From positions 1 to 64,000 of the forward strand of contig JABSSW010000043.1 in the NCBI GenBank assembly GCA_018902385.1: DNA of 64,000 nucleotides. The letters are read 5' to 3'. The stretch comes from Physcia stellaris (Eukaryota; Ascomycota; Lecanoromycetes; Caliciales; Physciaceae). Both the position numbers and the translations under genes were made by a program. Below are positions 50,435 through 61,556 of this stretch, piece after piece (the stretch's first letter is position 1; every line of letters starts with the position of its first letter). The notes beneath the pieces were generated by a model. It was given only the letters and a program-made list of their open reading frames with translations. It ran no database searches and was not told the DNA's origin.

Positions 50435-51237
50435 CTATCCAGAAGGAGCATCCTGAAGCGTCACAGTACTTTCTTCGCATTTGACTACTTGCAGCTTCAG
50501 TCCTTGCTTCAAAGACTCCAGGCTGCGACGTAGCTTGATGTCTTCCCCGGAATCGTGATTCGAATCTGCGTATCGATATGCAATCACAAACAGCCTACAC
50601 TCCGCCAAATCAGGGCCAGGAGCCACCAATCCCTCCGCCCAGCCACTAACCAAATGTCTCCCAGTCGGTTCGAATTGGCCGTTGGTTTGTGTCCTCATGT
50701 GTGTCACAGCTACATCAAAGCTTTTCTCTACTTTGACCATCTTGTCGACTAGGGGTACCCAGAACCTCAGTACTCGCACCGTGCCCTTATCCCAAACATC
50801 ATTATCAGAAAACCTTATATGGACCATCCATGGCAACGGTGCTGGCGGTGACGGCATAAACAGCGGAAAAAGCGTCTCGTTGAGCGCTGAATACTCGGGC
50901 GTGGTGGCATATGTCGTATGGGCTTCTACTGTTGTCCATTCTGCGACTATGGTGAGCCAAAATCATACGTTGCGAGCAACAAAAGAAGGTTTGCGTGACT
51001 TGGACGGGTTATACCGACTAGATACCAAACAGTCCCTGGCGCAGTTGTTTCGTAGCCCCAAATTTGGCTGCAAAAGCCTTCAGCCATGGACACGTCCTTA
51101 AGGACCCGACGCCAAATGGTCCCCGCTTCTGTGGAAGGGTCGTGAAGCCTGGTTTGTGGTGGGAAATATAAAAAGGCCATTTCGGTGACTAGCTGCTTAG
51201 CAGTCTTTGACTGCTCGCCAGGATACGTCGAAGCCAT
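50435..51237 (-). CDS. Unrecognised small protein, possibly ABM/dimeric alpha-beta-barrel-like
   Basis: Two exons, 51237-51015 and 50946-50435 (GTCG|gtataa ... atag|TC), give 244 residues. The start is MASTYPGEQSKTAKQLVTEM. I do not recognise a named family. The layout ends with the run WYLV, VAEWTTVEAH and PEYSALNETLFPLF, which recalls antibiotic-biosynthesis-monooxygenase-like folds that pair a Trp-rich strand with a helix. The second half repeats a similar layout (SFDVAVTHMRT, LVSGWAEGLVAP, CRLFVIAYRY). So it may be a two-lobed dimeric alpha-beta barrel. There is no signal peptide or membrane segment. It lies inside the diterpenoid cluster between the reductase and the second P450, so a role in that pathway is possible but unproven. 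Confidence 0.6.
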
Positions 51238-51422
51238 CGAACCAGTACAGGAAGGAATTATTTTCGTCCGCTGAGCCGTACAACGATACACACCGTTTCC
51301 CCTGGCCCTGAGCGTTGGCCTAGCCTCTGTCGCATTCACGTGAGAGTACAACTCTGATTAATGCCAAAAGGTCATGGTCTTTCATATCGAGGCACGATTA
51401 GCATAAAGTCAATATTATGCAC

Positions 51423-51690
51423 TCGCCACGGGTAGGTTCGCGTGCTACAAGTATTGGATTCCCTACGAGCTCATGGGTCGCCGCTCTGTAGGCGATGCGT
51501 AATACGAAGGTAGCGTTGAATTTGACGTTTTTCCAAACCTGGCCTTTCGTTTCTTCGTTATTTCGGAATTGGAGGTCGTCCAGGACGAGCGACGCATCAT
51601 GCTATGTGGCCATAGGCGCTGGGATGCTGGAGTCTGTCGTACTCCATCTCGACTTTGAGTGGAGCGCATCCACGCTTACTTGCCATTCCT
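51423..51690 (-). pseudogene. Coding-like relic of unknown family
   Basis: The minus-strand frame reads like real protein (DASLVLDDLQFRNNEE, then GQVWKNVKFNATFVLRIAY). It has a stop just upstream and no plausible start or splice. The spacing L-x-x-L...G-x-V-x-x-N-x-x-F faintly recalls CBM21-type modules, but I would not assign it. It lies in the spacer between the ABM-like gene and the second P450. Confidence 0.3.
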
Positions 51691-51839
51691 CTCTTCTAGG
51701 CCTTCTTTGTAATTGATATGAATGCAGTCGAGCAAGCCTGGTACTCCAATGCATTAACGGTTTAGGACAGACTTTGCAACAATGTTCCTACAAAAAGGCC
51801 TTTACCGAGAGTCACAAACATGATAAAACTCTCTAAACC

Positions 51840-53747
51840 ATGTTGCAGTTCAAAGGAATACCTTTGGTAAAGCCGGAGGTGGTACATCCTACGAATTTGA
51901 TTATTGTTGTTGGGGTGATCTCCTTAGTCGTGAGACAAGATGTCCTTGAAGCTATATGGTGATCGCGAACTGATCAGTAGCTTGCATGCAGTACCTAACA
52001 ACGACTTTTATCTATATTCTCCATTTCCACCCCCTGGCGAAGTTTCCAGGACCTACAGCATGGGCAATCAGTCGAATCCCCTTTATCCGAGCTATGCAGT
52101 CTGGAACCCTTGTTCATCGAATCGCTACTATCCACGCTCAATATGGGCCTGTCGTGCGCCTTGCACCCAATGAACTTTCATTCATCGATCCAGCCGCTTG
52201 CCAGGACATTTACGCTGCCCGAAGTGGCAAACCTAATTTTCCTAAGAATCCGGTCTGGATGGGTGAGCCAAGTCCACGTCAAAATTCCATTGTCGATGCC
52301 AACGACCACGACCACGTAAGGATGAGAAGGGTCTGGTCTTACAATTTTACCGACAAGTCGCTAAGCCTGCAGGAGCCGCTACTGCAGCAGTACGTGAATA
52401 AATTTATCAGCCAATTACGCATCCAAGGCGATGGCGCTGTGGTGGATCTTGTGCAATGGTTCAATTTTTTGACATTTGATTTAACTGGAGACTTGGCATT
52501 CGGCGAGTCCTTTGGCTGTTTGGATGGCGGGACATTACATCCATGGATCGAGAGGATTTTTGCACACTTCAAATCGGCGACTTTGCTTGCCTCAACAAGA
52601 TTCTATCCAACACTACACAAGGCGCTTATTTGGTCGCTACCGGCAAGTGTCCTGAAAAAGCAGCAGGAGCATTTTCAAATGGCAAGAGACAAGGTGCAGA
52701 AACGACTGAATCTGGAACAAGAGCGGCCGGATTTCCTAGATCATGTTGTGGAACATAACGACAAGAATAACGACGATAACGGCTTGACTCGAGCAGAAAT
52801 TGAGCAGACTGCGGCGACAATGATTGTGGCCGGAAGTGAAACGACAGGGACTTTACTCTCTGCCCTCATCAACCACCTCATTAAGCAATCCAGATTTTTA
52901 AATTTGCTGGCAGATGAAATTAGAAGCTCATACTCTAGCGAGAAGGACATAAATCTTGCCAGTCTGGCCAAATTGCCGTACCTGGAAGCGGTCATCCGCG
53001 AGGGACTGCGAATAGCTCCTCCGGTACCTGCAGGTATGCCTCGCGTTGTCCCGGCTGGAGGAGCGCTGGTATGTGGACATTGGCTTCCAGCGAACGTAAG
53101 TCAAACCCCTAGCTTCAGAGTCGACAGGCATCGTCCCAGTATGAGCCATAATGTCAGCCCACAACCTTGTGGCGTAGCAGCAATGTTGTAGCTTTCCAGG
53201 GCGCACCGTTGAAGGACAACGTTTACCCGACTTAAGGACAAAGCTGGAAGAGGAGAACTTTATATTGTCACTTTCTTATTGATCATTCCGAGCCGGGCAC
53301 TCGTTTTGGCAGATTGAGGTTCTGGGCGAAAGCTCTATGTGATGTGGGAGTGGCAAGATTACACAAAACCGTGCCCTGAGTGTTGTTTTCGAATTCTCAC
53401 TGACACGGTATCTGAGCCAGACCTTTGTTTCATACGCTAATTACGCTGCGTGTCGCTCTCCGCTCAACTTTTCCTCCCCGGATGCATTTCTCCCCGCGCG
53501 CTGGCTCTCTGCTGCCTCCGGAGACCGACGCGACGCTCTCCAACCCTTCTCACTCGGCCCACGCAATTGCATCGGACAGCGCCTAGCATGGGCAGAGACG
53601 AGATTGATACTCGCCAAACTCCTTTGGCGCTTTGACGTCGAGGAAGTAGAAGAGAAGAGATTGGTGGATTGGTCAAAGCAGAAGACGTATACGTTGTGGG
53701 AAAAAACCGAAGGATGGGTCAGACTGAAGCACAGAGCTGACTCATAA
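51840..53747 (+). CDS. Cytochrome P450, CYP3A-like fungal clan (second cluster P450)
   Basis: Three exons: 51840-51929, 51992-53095 and 53421-53747. All are in phase and give 506 residues. Exon 1 plus the start of exon 2 forms a membrane anchor (NLIIVVGVISLV then YLTTTFIYILHF), followed by HPLAKFPGP. I-helix: AGSETTGT. K-helix: EAVIREGLR. The PERF-type motif is PARW. The heme loop is FSLGPRNCIGQR, with Cys at about residue 448. The type is that of fungal P450s acting on fused-ring or terpenoid metabolites. The second intron is 325 bases long, against about 60 elsewhere. It is probably the right-hand member of the diterpenoid cluster. Confidence 0.9.
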
Positions 53748-54393
53748 TTGGCCAAGAACAGAAAGGTAGTAGTGTGGCAAACCTACCCCTCGAAGTACAT
53801 GAGCCAATTCTCTTATTCTTCTACCCGAGCCTGTTATTCAAGCATATACATGGGTTGCATGGCTAATGTTGATAACCGTCTTTCGGCACTTGTGGAAAGG
53901 CTCAGATTACATCTCCCGGTCCTAAACGTGACCCACTCTTTCAAGTCCCCAATTTGACCTAGGTCGAATGTTAATAATTTGAGATACACAGACGTACTTT
54001 TCTGAAGCCAGACGTACAATCTCCTTAAAAGCCTCCGGTCTGGGATTGGAATACGAAGGCTTCAAAGGACTTCTGCCCTGGTACGCTCTAATCGCCTCCA
54101 AGTCCGTCTTAGGATCATGCAACGAGTATCCAGATTAATTATTTTCGTCCTTCGGCTCTGATACCTCTTCGGTCTACTCATCCGTACTCTGCACTCCCCT
54201 GCTTATCCGAGCTGTTTCTACTATGGCATACCGTACGGAATACTGTTACTCTCATATCCGCCAAGCTTTTATATCCTGTCGCGGAAAGCCGCCGCTTTCT
54301 AGAGCGCCTTAGTGAAACATTGGTGGCTTGGCAGAACAGAAGCGGCCGACTTGAACCGAGCTCCGACGGTATTATCGAACGGATGATGGAAAC
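53748..54393. other. Intergenic with a weak coding-like stretch
   Basis: 0.65 kb between the cluster P450 and Clp1. On the minus strand, 54122-53995 reads MHDPKTDLEAIRAYQGRS and SNPRPEAFKEIVRLASEK. Another frame at 53950-53834 continues in protein-like manner. I could not join them by a good intron or recognise a family, so it may be a small gene or a relic. This would be the cluster's right edge. Confidence 0.3.
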
Positions 54394-55936
54394 ATGTCCC
54401 TTCCTGGACTTGGGCTCTCGGCGCCAACTGAGCTCGAAGTCGAAGTTTCAACCGTCCATGAATTAGGCCCAGGCGCAGAGTGGCGCTTTGAGGTAGCTTT
54501 CGGTTCCAATGTTAATGTCAAGGTAGGTAGAGAGGAAGTGTCACATCAGCAGATCGCGTATCTAATACCTGTGCTACAGCTACTTTCTGGGAACGCAGAG
54601 CTTTTTGGTACAGAGCTTGCGCAAAAACAGATATACTCTTTTATAGGAACAAAGGCTGCAATATTCACCTGGCATGGTTGTCGCATTGAGGTTACTGGTG
54701 AATGCCAGTCCGAGTACATCGCCGAGGAGACCCCCATGACGATGTATATAAACCTGCATTTCGCGCTTGAGCGAGTGCGAGAACAAACCATGGTCAATTT
54801 GGGTCAAGGACCACGAGTTTTGCTGTTGGGACCGGACAATGCAGGAAAAACAAGCCTAGCAAAGCTCCTTACTGCCTACGCCAACAGGAATGGGCGACAA
54901 CCCATCGTGGTCAATCTGGATCCCAAAGAGGGAATGCTGAGCGTACCTGGGACGATATCTACAGCCGTTTTTTCTTCTATTATCGACGTGGAGCAAGGTT
55001 GGGGTAGCAGCCCGACCAATGGCCCAACTCAGGTACCAATTAAGCTTCCCCTGGTTTACTATTATGGACTCGCAAATCCAGAAGAGAAGCCGGATATCTA
55101 CAAACCTCTTGTTACAAGAGCGGCCCTTTCTGTGATGAATCGCTTGCAAGAAGATGAAGAAGCAAAAGCAGCTGGCTGCATTATTGATACTCCTGGAGTC
55201 GTAAGTCAAGGTAAAGGAGGTTATGAAATAATACAGCATATCATATCTGAGTTTTCAGGTAAACGATTGCAGAGATTCGTGTGTTTGTTGTTCACCGTTG
55301 GCTAAAGCAACGTTTTAGTATCTGTTCTCATCACCCTAGGCTCCGAGCGCCTATCAAGCGAAATGCTTCGCAGGTTCAACGGCCAAAAGGTTGGAATGTC
55401 AGACAAGGTCACGGTCCTGAAGCTCGATAAGTCGGGCGGTTGCGTGGATAGAGATAGCGAGTACATGCAGCAGATCAGGAGAGCGCAAGCCCGGGAATAC
55501 TTTTTCGGGGATGTCTCGAATCCTTTAAGTCCTCACACCCAACAGATCGATTTTGACCAAATCACAGTGTTCAGGATTGCAGAGTGTGAGTTTCATTGAT
55601 TGATATAAGCGAGAGTAATGCTAAATGTGGATTTCAGCATCCGCGATCCTGTCGTCACTTCTTCCTGGGGGTGAAGAGGAGGATGCAGCGCCAGCTATAT
55701 ATGAGCAAACGACGCCGACGCCTGAGATGCAAAACTCGGTATTGGCTATTGTAGATGCCGAGTGGAACGACTCGCAACAAAGCATTCGTGATGCCAACGT
55801 GATTGGTTTCATCTACGTTTCGGAGGTCGACGAGAAGAAGAAGAAATTGAGAATACTGGCACCAGCGGGTGGGAGGCTGCCTAATAAGACAATGCTTTGG
55901 GGTACTTGGCCTGAGCCCATAGATCTGGGAAGCTGA
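54394..55936 (+). CDS. CLP1: Clp1, mRNA cleavage and polyadenylation factor subunit
   Basis: Nuclear subunit of cleavage factor IA that bridges Pcf11 to the 3'-end processing machinery; a P-loop protein of the polynucleotide-kinase family. Three exons: 54394-55258, 55319-55585 and 55638-55936. All are in phase and give 476 residues. The N-terminal beta-domain has GPGAEWRFEV and GTELAQKQIYSF. The Walker A loop is GPDNAGKTS, followed by NLDPKEGMLSVPGT. Then come CIIDTPGV, GGYEIIQHIISEF and LITLGSERLSSEML. The C-terminal domain ends NKTMLWGTWPEPIDLGS. The start ATG at 54394 gives MSLPGLGLSAPTELEVEV, usual for the family. Confidence 0.92.
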
Positions 55937-56434
55937 GCTGTCCAATTGTAGAGCTATCTCTGGGGCTAGGAGGTTTTCTTATATCAACAGACGGTCAGCG
56001 CAGCGAGGGAGGCACTTTGGGTCTAAATCCCGTCATCTGCTGTCTATCGCAAGGCACATGTACGGTACTAATGATTTAGTTAGAAACAGTGAAGATGCAT
56101 GTCACTGAGTTCTCACACACTTCAAATATCTGAATAGAATAGCCCATGGAATTTGCCGATGAACGTATCGAAATATTCAACAAATCACGATTGTTCCGTT
56201 TGGTATGATAAAGATTCGAAGAGGGAGAGAGAAAATCACGTGAACGCCTGATGATGCCTCGGCCTGGAACTATTATTCAATCGTCATCGAACTTATCTGG
56301 CTAGCCGTCTTCCTACAATAATCTTTGTGCATCCTTTGTGTACAACTCTTTGGCAAATTGGGCAGTCTTCCATCTGTCGAAAAACCCTGCGATCCCAGTT
56401 ACGTGTAGAAATTAGCAGTCTCGATAACCTCACC
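55937..56434. other. Intergenic
   Basis: About 0.5 kb between Clp1 and Lon, both on the plus strand. It holds the Lon promoter. No other feature was recognised. Confidence 0.4.
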
Positions 56435-59255
56435 ATGGGGCAAACGAGATCACAAACCCTTCCTCTACTGCCACTCGGCGACAATACTGTTCTTCTACCT
56501 GGTACTACCCTCCGTGTCCCCGTAACAGGTCGCTCAGATATACCCGCACTCCTACATTCTTTCTACACCCGCGCCAAATCGCCAAAGCTCGACGCCTCTA
56601 GCATCTTGATAGGATGTGTACCGCTCAAGTCACCTCTCCTCAACGCTGACGGCCAGCATATGATAGCAGACGACAATGGAGACCATTCGAGGCGCAGGGA
56701 GGTCAGTCCAGATGATGCGGTCAAGGAAGATCTCTTTACCTTTGGAACAGTGGCCAAAATCTCAGGTATACAGGGGCGCAGAACAAATGAAATCGCTTTG
56801 GTTTTGGAAGGTACAAGGCGGTTCAGGATCCACAAAGTCACGCAGACAAAGCCATTCTTTGAGGCGAGGGTGACTTTTCTCGATGAAGATGGTACGTGAG
56901 ATTGGGTCGAATTGAAGGTCAATACTGATTTTCTTCGCAGCTGTCAACGTTTCCGATCCCGAAATACAATCCTTGTTTGACCAACTAAAGCAGCTTTCCC
57001 ATGAACTGTTGTCTCTGGTGAGGCTCTCATCCATGTTACCTCAACCTACGACGAGATTGCCACCCATGCTAGCACGACGAATAGCGCTCTTTATTGATAA
57101 GAAAGATATCGAAGAAGCCGGCATACTTGCGGATTTCATGTCCAACGTCGTGGAAGCGTCATTAGAAGAGAAGCTGCGTGTCTTATCGGCATTAAAGATA
57201 AACGACCGCTTGGAAAGAGTGATTGAGCTGTTGACGCGGCAGGTGCAAAATATCAAAAGAAGCACGAAAATCACTACTATCACAAGTACCACGATCCCTG
57301 GTATCGGACTGGACATTAGCAATATTGGTCGGAAGGACAGAGAGTCGATGATGCGAAGAGCAATGGGTACGATGGGAGTACCACCAGCCTTCGGTGTTCC
57401 CGGAGGTGTTCATAGTGATGGCAACGAGGATGAGCCTAACGAAATAGATGAGCTCAAGAAGAGGCTCGACGATGCCAAGTTGACCACCGAGGCACAGAAG
57501 GTAGCTGATAGGGAACTAAAGCGATTGAGAAAGATGAATCCTGCTCAAGCCGAATACGGAGTCTGCAGAACGTATCTTGAGACTCTTGCGGAGATTCCGT
57601 GGACTCATGCGACAGAGGATCAATTAGGGGGCGATACATTGACCCGGGCTCGGAAGCAACTCGATGACGACCATTACGGCCTTGATAAGATCAAGAAGCG
57701 ATTATTGGAGTATCTTGCCGTTTTGAGATTGAAGCAGTCTATTAATGCAGACCTTGACGCTGCAATAGCTAGAGCGAAAATGGAGTCTGCGCAGGCTGAA
57801 CGAGTCGAGTCTTCTGAGTCTGATAATGAAGAACCCCATATTGATTCAGCCAAAGTACAGGTGCTCCAAAGCAAGCGGACAGTAGACAAATCCCCAATAC
57901 TACTCCTAGTAGGCCCTCCAGGTACAGGCAAAACAAGTCTCGCAAAGTCTGTCGCAACTGCTCTAGGACGCAAGTTCCATCGCATTTCTCTTGGTGGTGT
58001 ACGTGATGAAGCAGAGATCAGAGGTCACCGCCGTACATATGTAGCCGCAATGCCTGGCCTTATTGTTTCAGGACTGAAGAAAGTGGGCGTCAACAACCCC
58101 GTCTTCCTGCTCGACGAGATTGACAAAGTCGGCGGCTCGAACTTCCACGGCGACCCCAGTGCTGCAATGCTTGAAGTTTTGGATCCGGAGCAGAATCATA
58201 CATTTACTGATCACTATCTAAACATCCCTCTCGACCTCTCGAAAGTCCTTTTTATCGCCACCGCCAACTCCCTCGATACCATCCCGCCTCCTCTCCTCGA
58301 CCGCATGGAGACTATCTCCCTCAGCGGTTACACAACTCTCGAAAAGCGTCATATCGCAGCCCAACACCTGATTCCCAAACAAATAACCACCAACGCCCTT
58401 TCCGACGACCTCATAACCCTCACGCCGGATGTAATCGATACGATAATAACTTCCTACACGCGCGAATCTGGCGTCCGAAACCTCGAACGTGAAATCGGCA
58501 GCGTCTGCCGCTACAAAGCCGTTGCCTACGCCGACGCGAAGGACTCTTCCAACCTCTCCTCCTACAACCCCATTGTCACTGTCTCCGACCTTGAAGATAT
58601 CCTCGGTACCGAGCGCTTCGAGGAGGAAATCGCCGCCCGTTCTTCGGTCCCTGGCATCGTCACGGGTCTCGTGGCCTACAGCAGTGGCGGCCAAGGAAGC
58701 ATCCTCTTCATCGAAGTAGCGGACATGCCCGGCTCAGGCCGCGTGCAGCTGACCGGGAAACTGGGCGACGTGCTCAAGGAGAGCGTCGAGGTGGCGCTGA
58801 CCTGGGTGAAGGCGCATTCGTACGACCTGGGCTTGACGGACACGGCGAGCGAGGATCTCATGAAGAATCGGAGTATCCATGTTCATTGCCCCAGTGGAGC
58901 GATACCGAAAGATGGCCCCAGTGCTGGGTTGGCGCACACGATTGCCCTCGTTAGCTTGTTCTCGGGCAAGTCGGTGCCGCCGACGATCGCGATGACGGGT
59001 GAAGTCAGCCTGAGGGGACGGGTTACGCCGGTGGGCGGCATCAAGGAGAAATTGATTGGGGCGCTGAGGGCTGGTGTCAGGACCGTGTTGCTGCCGAGGG
59101 GCAATCGGAAGGACATTAGGGATTTGCCGGAGGAGGTGAGGCAGGGGTTGGAGATTGTGCTGGTGGGACATATCTGGGAGGGGATTCGGAATGTGTGGCC
59201 TGATGCGCATTGGCCCGGTGAGGATTTGGGGGCGGGCATTGAGTCGAGGTTGTAG
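56435..59255 (+). CDS. Peroxisomal Lon protease (Lon2 type, PTS1 SRL)
   Basis: ATP-dependent serine protease that degrades damaged matrix proteins. Two exons, 56435-56891 and 56941-59255, in phase, give 923 residues. The start ATG sits in CACCATGG. The N-terminal Lon substrate domain has [14 protein letters not shown]. The AAA+ module has Walker [14 protein letters not shown], Walker [13 protein letters not shown] and sensor region [16 protein letters not shown]. The protease domain has the catalytic Ser in PKDGPSAG (about 813) and Lys in [10 protein letters not shown] (about 854). The last three residues are SRL, a type 1 peroxisomal targeting signal, and there is no mitochondrial presequence. 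So this is the peroxisomal paralogue, not Pim1. A charged linker ([10 protein letters not shown]) precedes the AAA+ core. Confidence 0.94.
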
Positions 59256-59782
59256 GTTTGGGAGTCGCATGAGGGGACTGGATTGCATAGCATTGGGGGT
59301 GGCAGCGGCGTTGGATTGGGGTCGTGCTTTGATGGAGCTAGGGAATAGGTGTTGACTCGAAGGAGGATGACTGAGACTGTCAGGGACTGCTAAGCTAGCA
59401 TTGATATCATGTAGCTACTAATTTTGTACACGATGGAGAATGACAAGGGAGTGGCGACCATGTTCGTACATGATGCTACATCGTGAAAGCCAACTCCACG
59501 CTGTATGCAAGAATTCCAGGGACCCTGAGATGGAGACTCTACATATGCACATTACATCTATTTCATCCCAATCCACTCCTCCTCCAATGCACCTCAACAT
59601 CCTACATCCTCGCCGTCGCCCCACGACCAGGACCACCAACCCCGTAATCTTTCCACCTAATCCATTCATTAGCCCCCTTCTCTTTTATCGCTCACTCCCC
59701 GTCTCCTCTCCCCTTCCCTTTCTTCACCTCTTCAGACACCCCCGCAACCAACGAAGAAAAGAAAAGGAAAAAAGCAGGTCAC
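59256..59782. other. Convergent intergenic region
   Basis: 0.53 kb between the 3' ends of Lon and the mitochondrial ribosomal protein gene. It is pyrimidine-rich near 59,560-59,740. No gene was seen. Confidence 0.4.
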
Positions 59783-60887
59783 TCACCCAGGTCTCCACTT
59801 CTCCTTCCCCTCCAACAACGCCTTCGCCTGTTTCGCCATATCCTCCCCATCCGTCGGCGCCATTGTAGGCCCCTCCTGCCGCCGCTTACGGTTCGCTTCT
59901 GCTAAATCGTTCGCTTTGTCGAATTGTTCTTTTTGCCAGCTTTGTTGAGCACGGAGTGTGTTAGTTGCATGTGGAGAGAATGGAGGGGGGACGAGGGGTA
60001 TGAGGATTGCTGGTGCAGGAGGTGGGAAGGTAAAGGGAGAGGATGGTGGTGTGGGGCGGAGAAGGTGAAGTGCGGAAATGGCAAGGGGGAGTGGAAATGA
60101 AGAAAAGGGGGAGGATGGGAGGATGGGAGGGACATACGGCGATTTATCCTCCGGATCCTCAGGCCAGACGAACGGGCCCTGGCCCTCGCCCGTTTGCGCC
60201 AGCTCGACGGTCATCTTCTTGAGGGATTGAGGCCGGAACCATCTACAATTCCGTAGCTGTTAGCAATCCCTTCGCATCCTCTAATTCCTGCGTCCAGTAG
60301 AGTCCCTCCCAATGATAGCCATCAGCTTTCAATGTCCCTCCCCGCAAAGCCTCTCTCCAGTGTTTACTCTTCCTCGCTGACAAGCCTTTCTCCCAACTCT
60401 TCAGTGACTCAAAGTCACAGCACGAAAACCCCTCTCCAGCATTGCTCCCTCCCTGCACGCGAGATTCTAATATTCCAACTCACCGGTTCTGAACAGGTCT
60501 TTTCTTCCCCTCTTTGTCCATCCGCACCTTCCGCTGAATGACATAGCTCCTCACACTCAGCACCTTGAGCCCATAGCAATGATAGAGGTAGTCCTTGATG
60601 TCGAGCTTGCTGAACCAAAGCGGCGTGTGGAAGGACGCCCAGGTGGGCGGAGCGAGCGGGGTGCGGAGGAGGGTGATCACGAAGTCGGGTCTATTTCGTT
60701 GGAGACATTTAGCTTGCCTCGACTTTGATGGAATCAGGAGTGAAGGAAGGATTGAAGGTGGGGGGAGCAGCGAGGGTAATAGGGTGGGGAGGTGAGCGTA
60801 CAGGTAGATTGGTTTTTCGCCTTTGGGTGGTTTGAAGTAATTTGGAAGGAGGGGGCCGAGGCGGATGAATTGGTTCGGGCGGGGCAT
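59783..60887 (-). CDS. Mitochondrial large-subunit ribosomal protein uL23m (Mrp20)
   Basis: Binds the 23S-type rRNA near the tunnel exit of the mitoribosome. Four exons: 60887-60802, 60690-60484, 60242-60138 and 59939-59783. Phases agree and give 184 residues. The N-terminus is MPRPNQFIRLGPLLPNYFKP. The core is LPDFVITLLRTPLAPPTWAS, then TPLWFSKLDIKDYLYHCYG and LSVRSYVIQRKVR, matching the uL23 fold. The C-terminal extension includes SWQ/WQKEQFDKANDLAEANRKRR. Introns here are relatively long (111, 241 and 198 bases) and purine/pyrimidine-biased. The final exon could be followed by another, since its stop overlaps a GTGAGT-like donor, but the TGA at 59785-59783 ends a sensible protein. Confidence 0.82.
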
Positions 60888-61556
60888 GCTGTTTGTCGGG
60901 GGTTCGAAGTCTTGGTGGATAGGTTCGCGGCTTGATGGCTGATGTTGAAGTCGTTCGATATCTCGGAGAGGGTACGCTAGCGATTGCAGTCACATGACTA
61001 TGCGAAGCCCTGCACCAAGGCTTTAGGTACCTTAGGCCTTCGGACATTTACGTACCCAATTGATTTGATTTCAAAGCTTCATTCGTTCATGTCTCATACA
61101 GTCATCCGATGTCCTAATCGCCTCTTTGCGACACTCAAGTTTGTCTGACGCCTATAATTGGTCTCGGATCATCAAGACTCGAAGAGAACTGCTTTGAACT
61201 ACTTGGTCCTGACATTTTACTTTCGTGGCTTTCCAAGCTAATAAGTAAATATCAGTAGTTGTAGTGATAAATACGCAAAGAAGTATCATTGTTAGAATAG
61301 CCTCATTGAACCCAAAAGCAAAGCAAGCACGCAAGCAGAGAACAGTCCATCTGTCACAAGCTTTGATACTTTTTGAATTTTATCAATTGGGGGTAAGAGA
61401 CTCCAAAGTAGTAGTCCGTGTAGTGCAAAATGACCCTACATGCACCTGCTCCTTTCCCGTCATGCGTCACTAAGAGCAATGAGGCTCTTTTGTCAAGCCT
61501 TAACCATGTGAATGCCTTTTATATCTGCCGAATCTAGATGATCGTTGTCATACTGA
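60888..61556. other. Intergenic
   Basis: 0.67 kb with the uL23m promoter and the 3' region of the next minus-strand gene. No RNA gene or repeat was seen. Confidence 0.4.

Noticed and set aside
39716-53747. Cluster as the gibberellin or aphidicolin cluster
   Set aside because: Gene content differs, and the cyclase motifs alone do not fix the product. Naming it would go beyond the evidence.
57937-59288. Minus-strand frames opposite Lon (e.g. 58218-58694 and 58734-59288)
   Set aside because: Antisense shadows of a strongly conserved protease gene.
59440-59868. 142-codon plus-strand Pro/Ser/Thr-rich frame
   Set aside because: A low-complexity frame in a pyrimidine-rich spacer and opposite the last uL23m exon, with no family resemblance.
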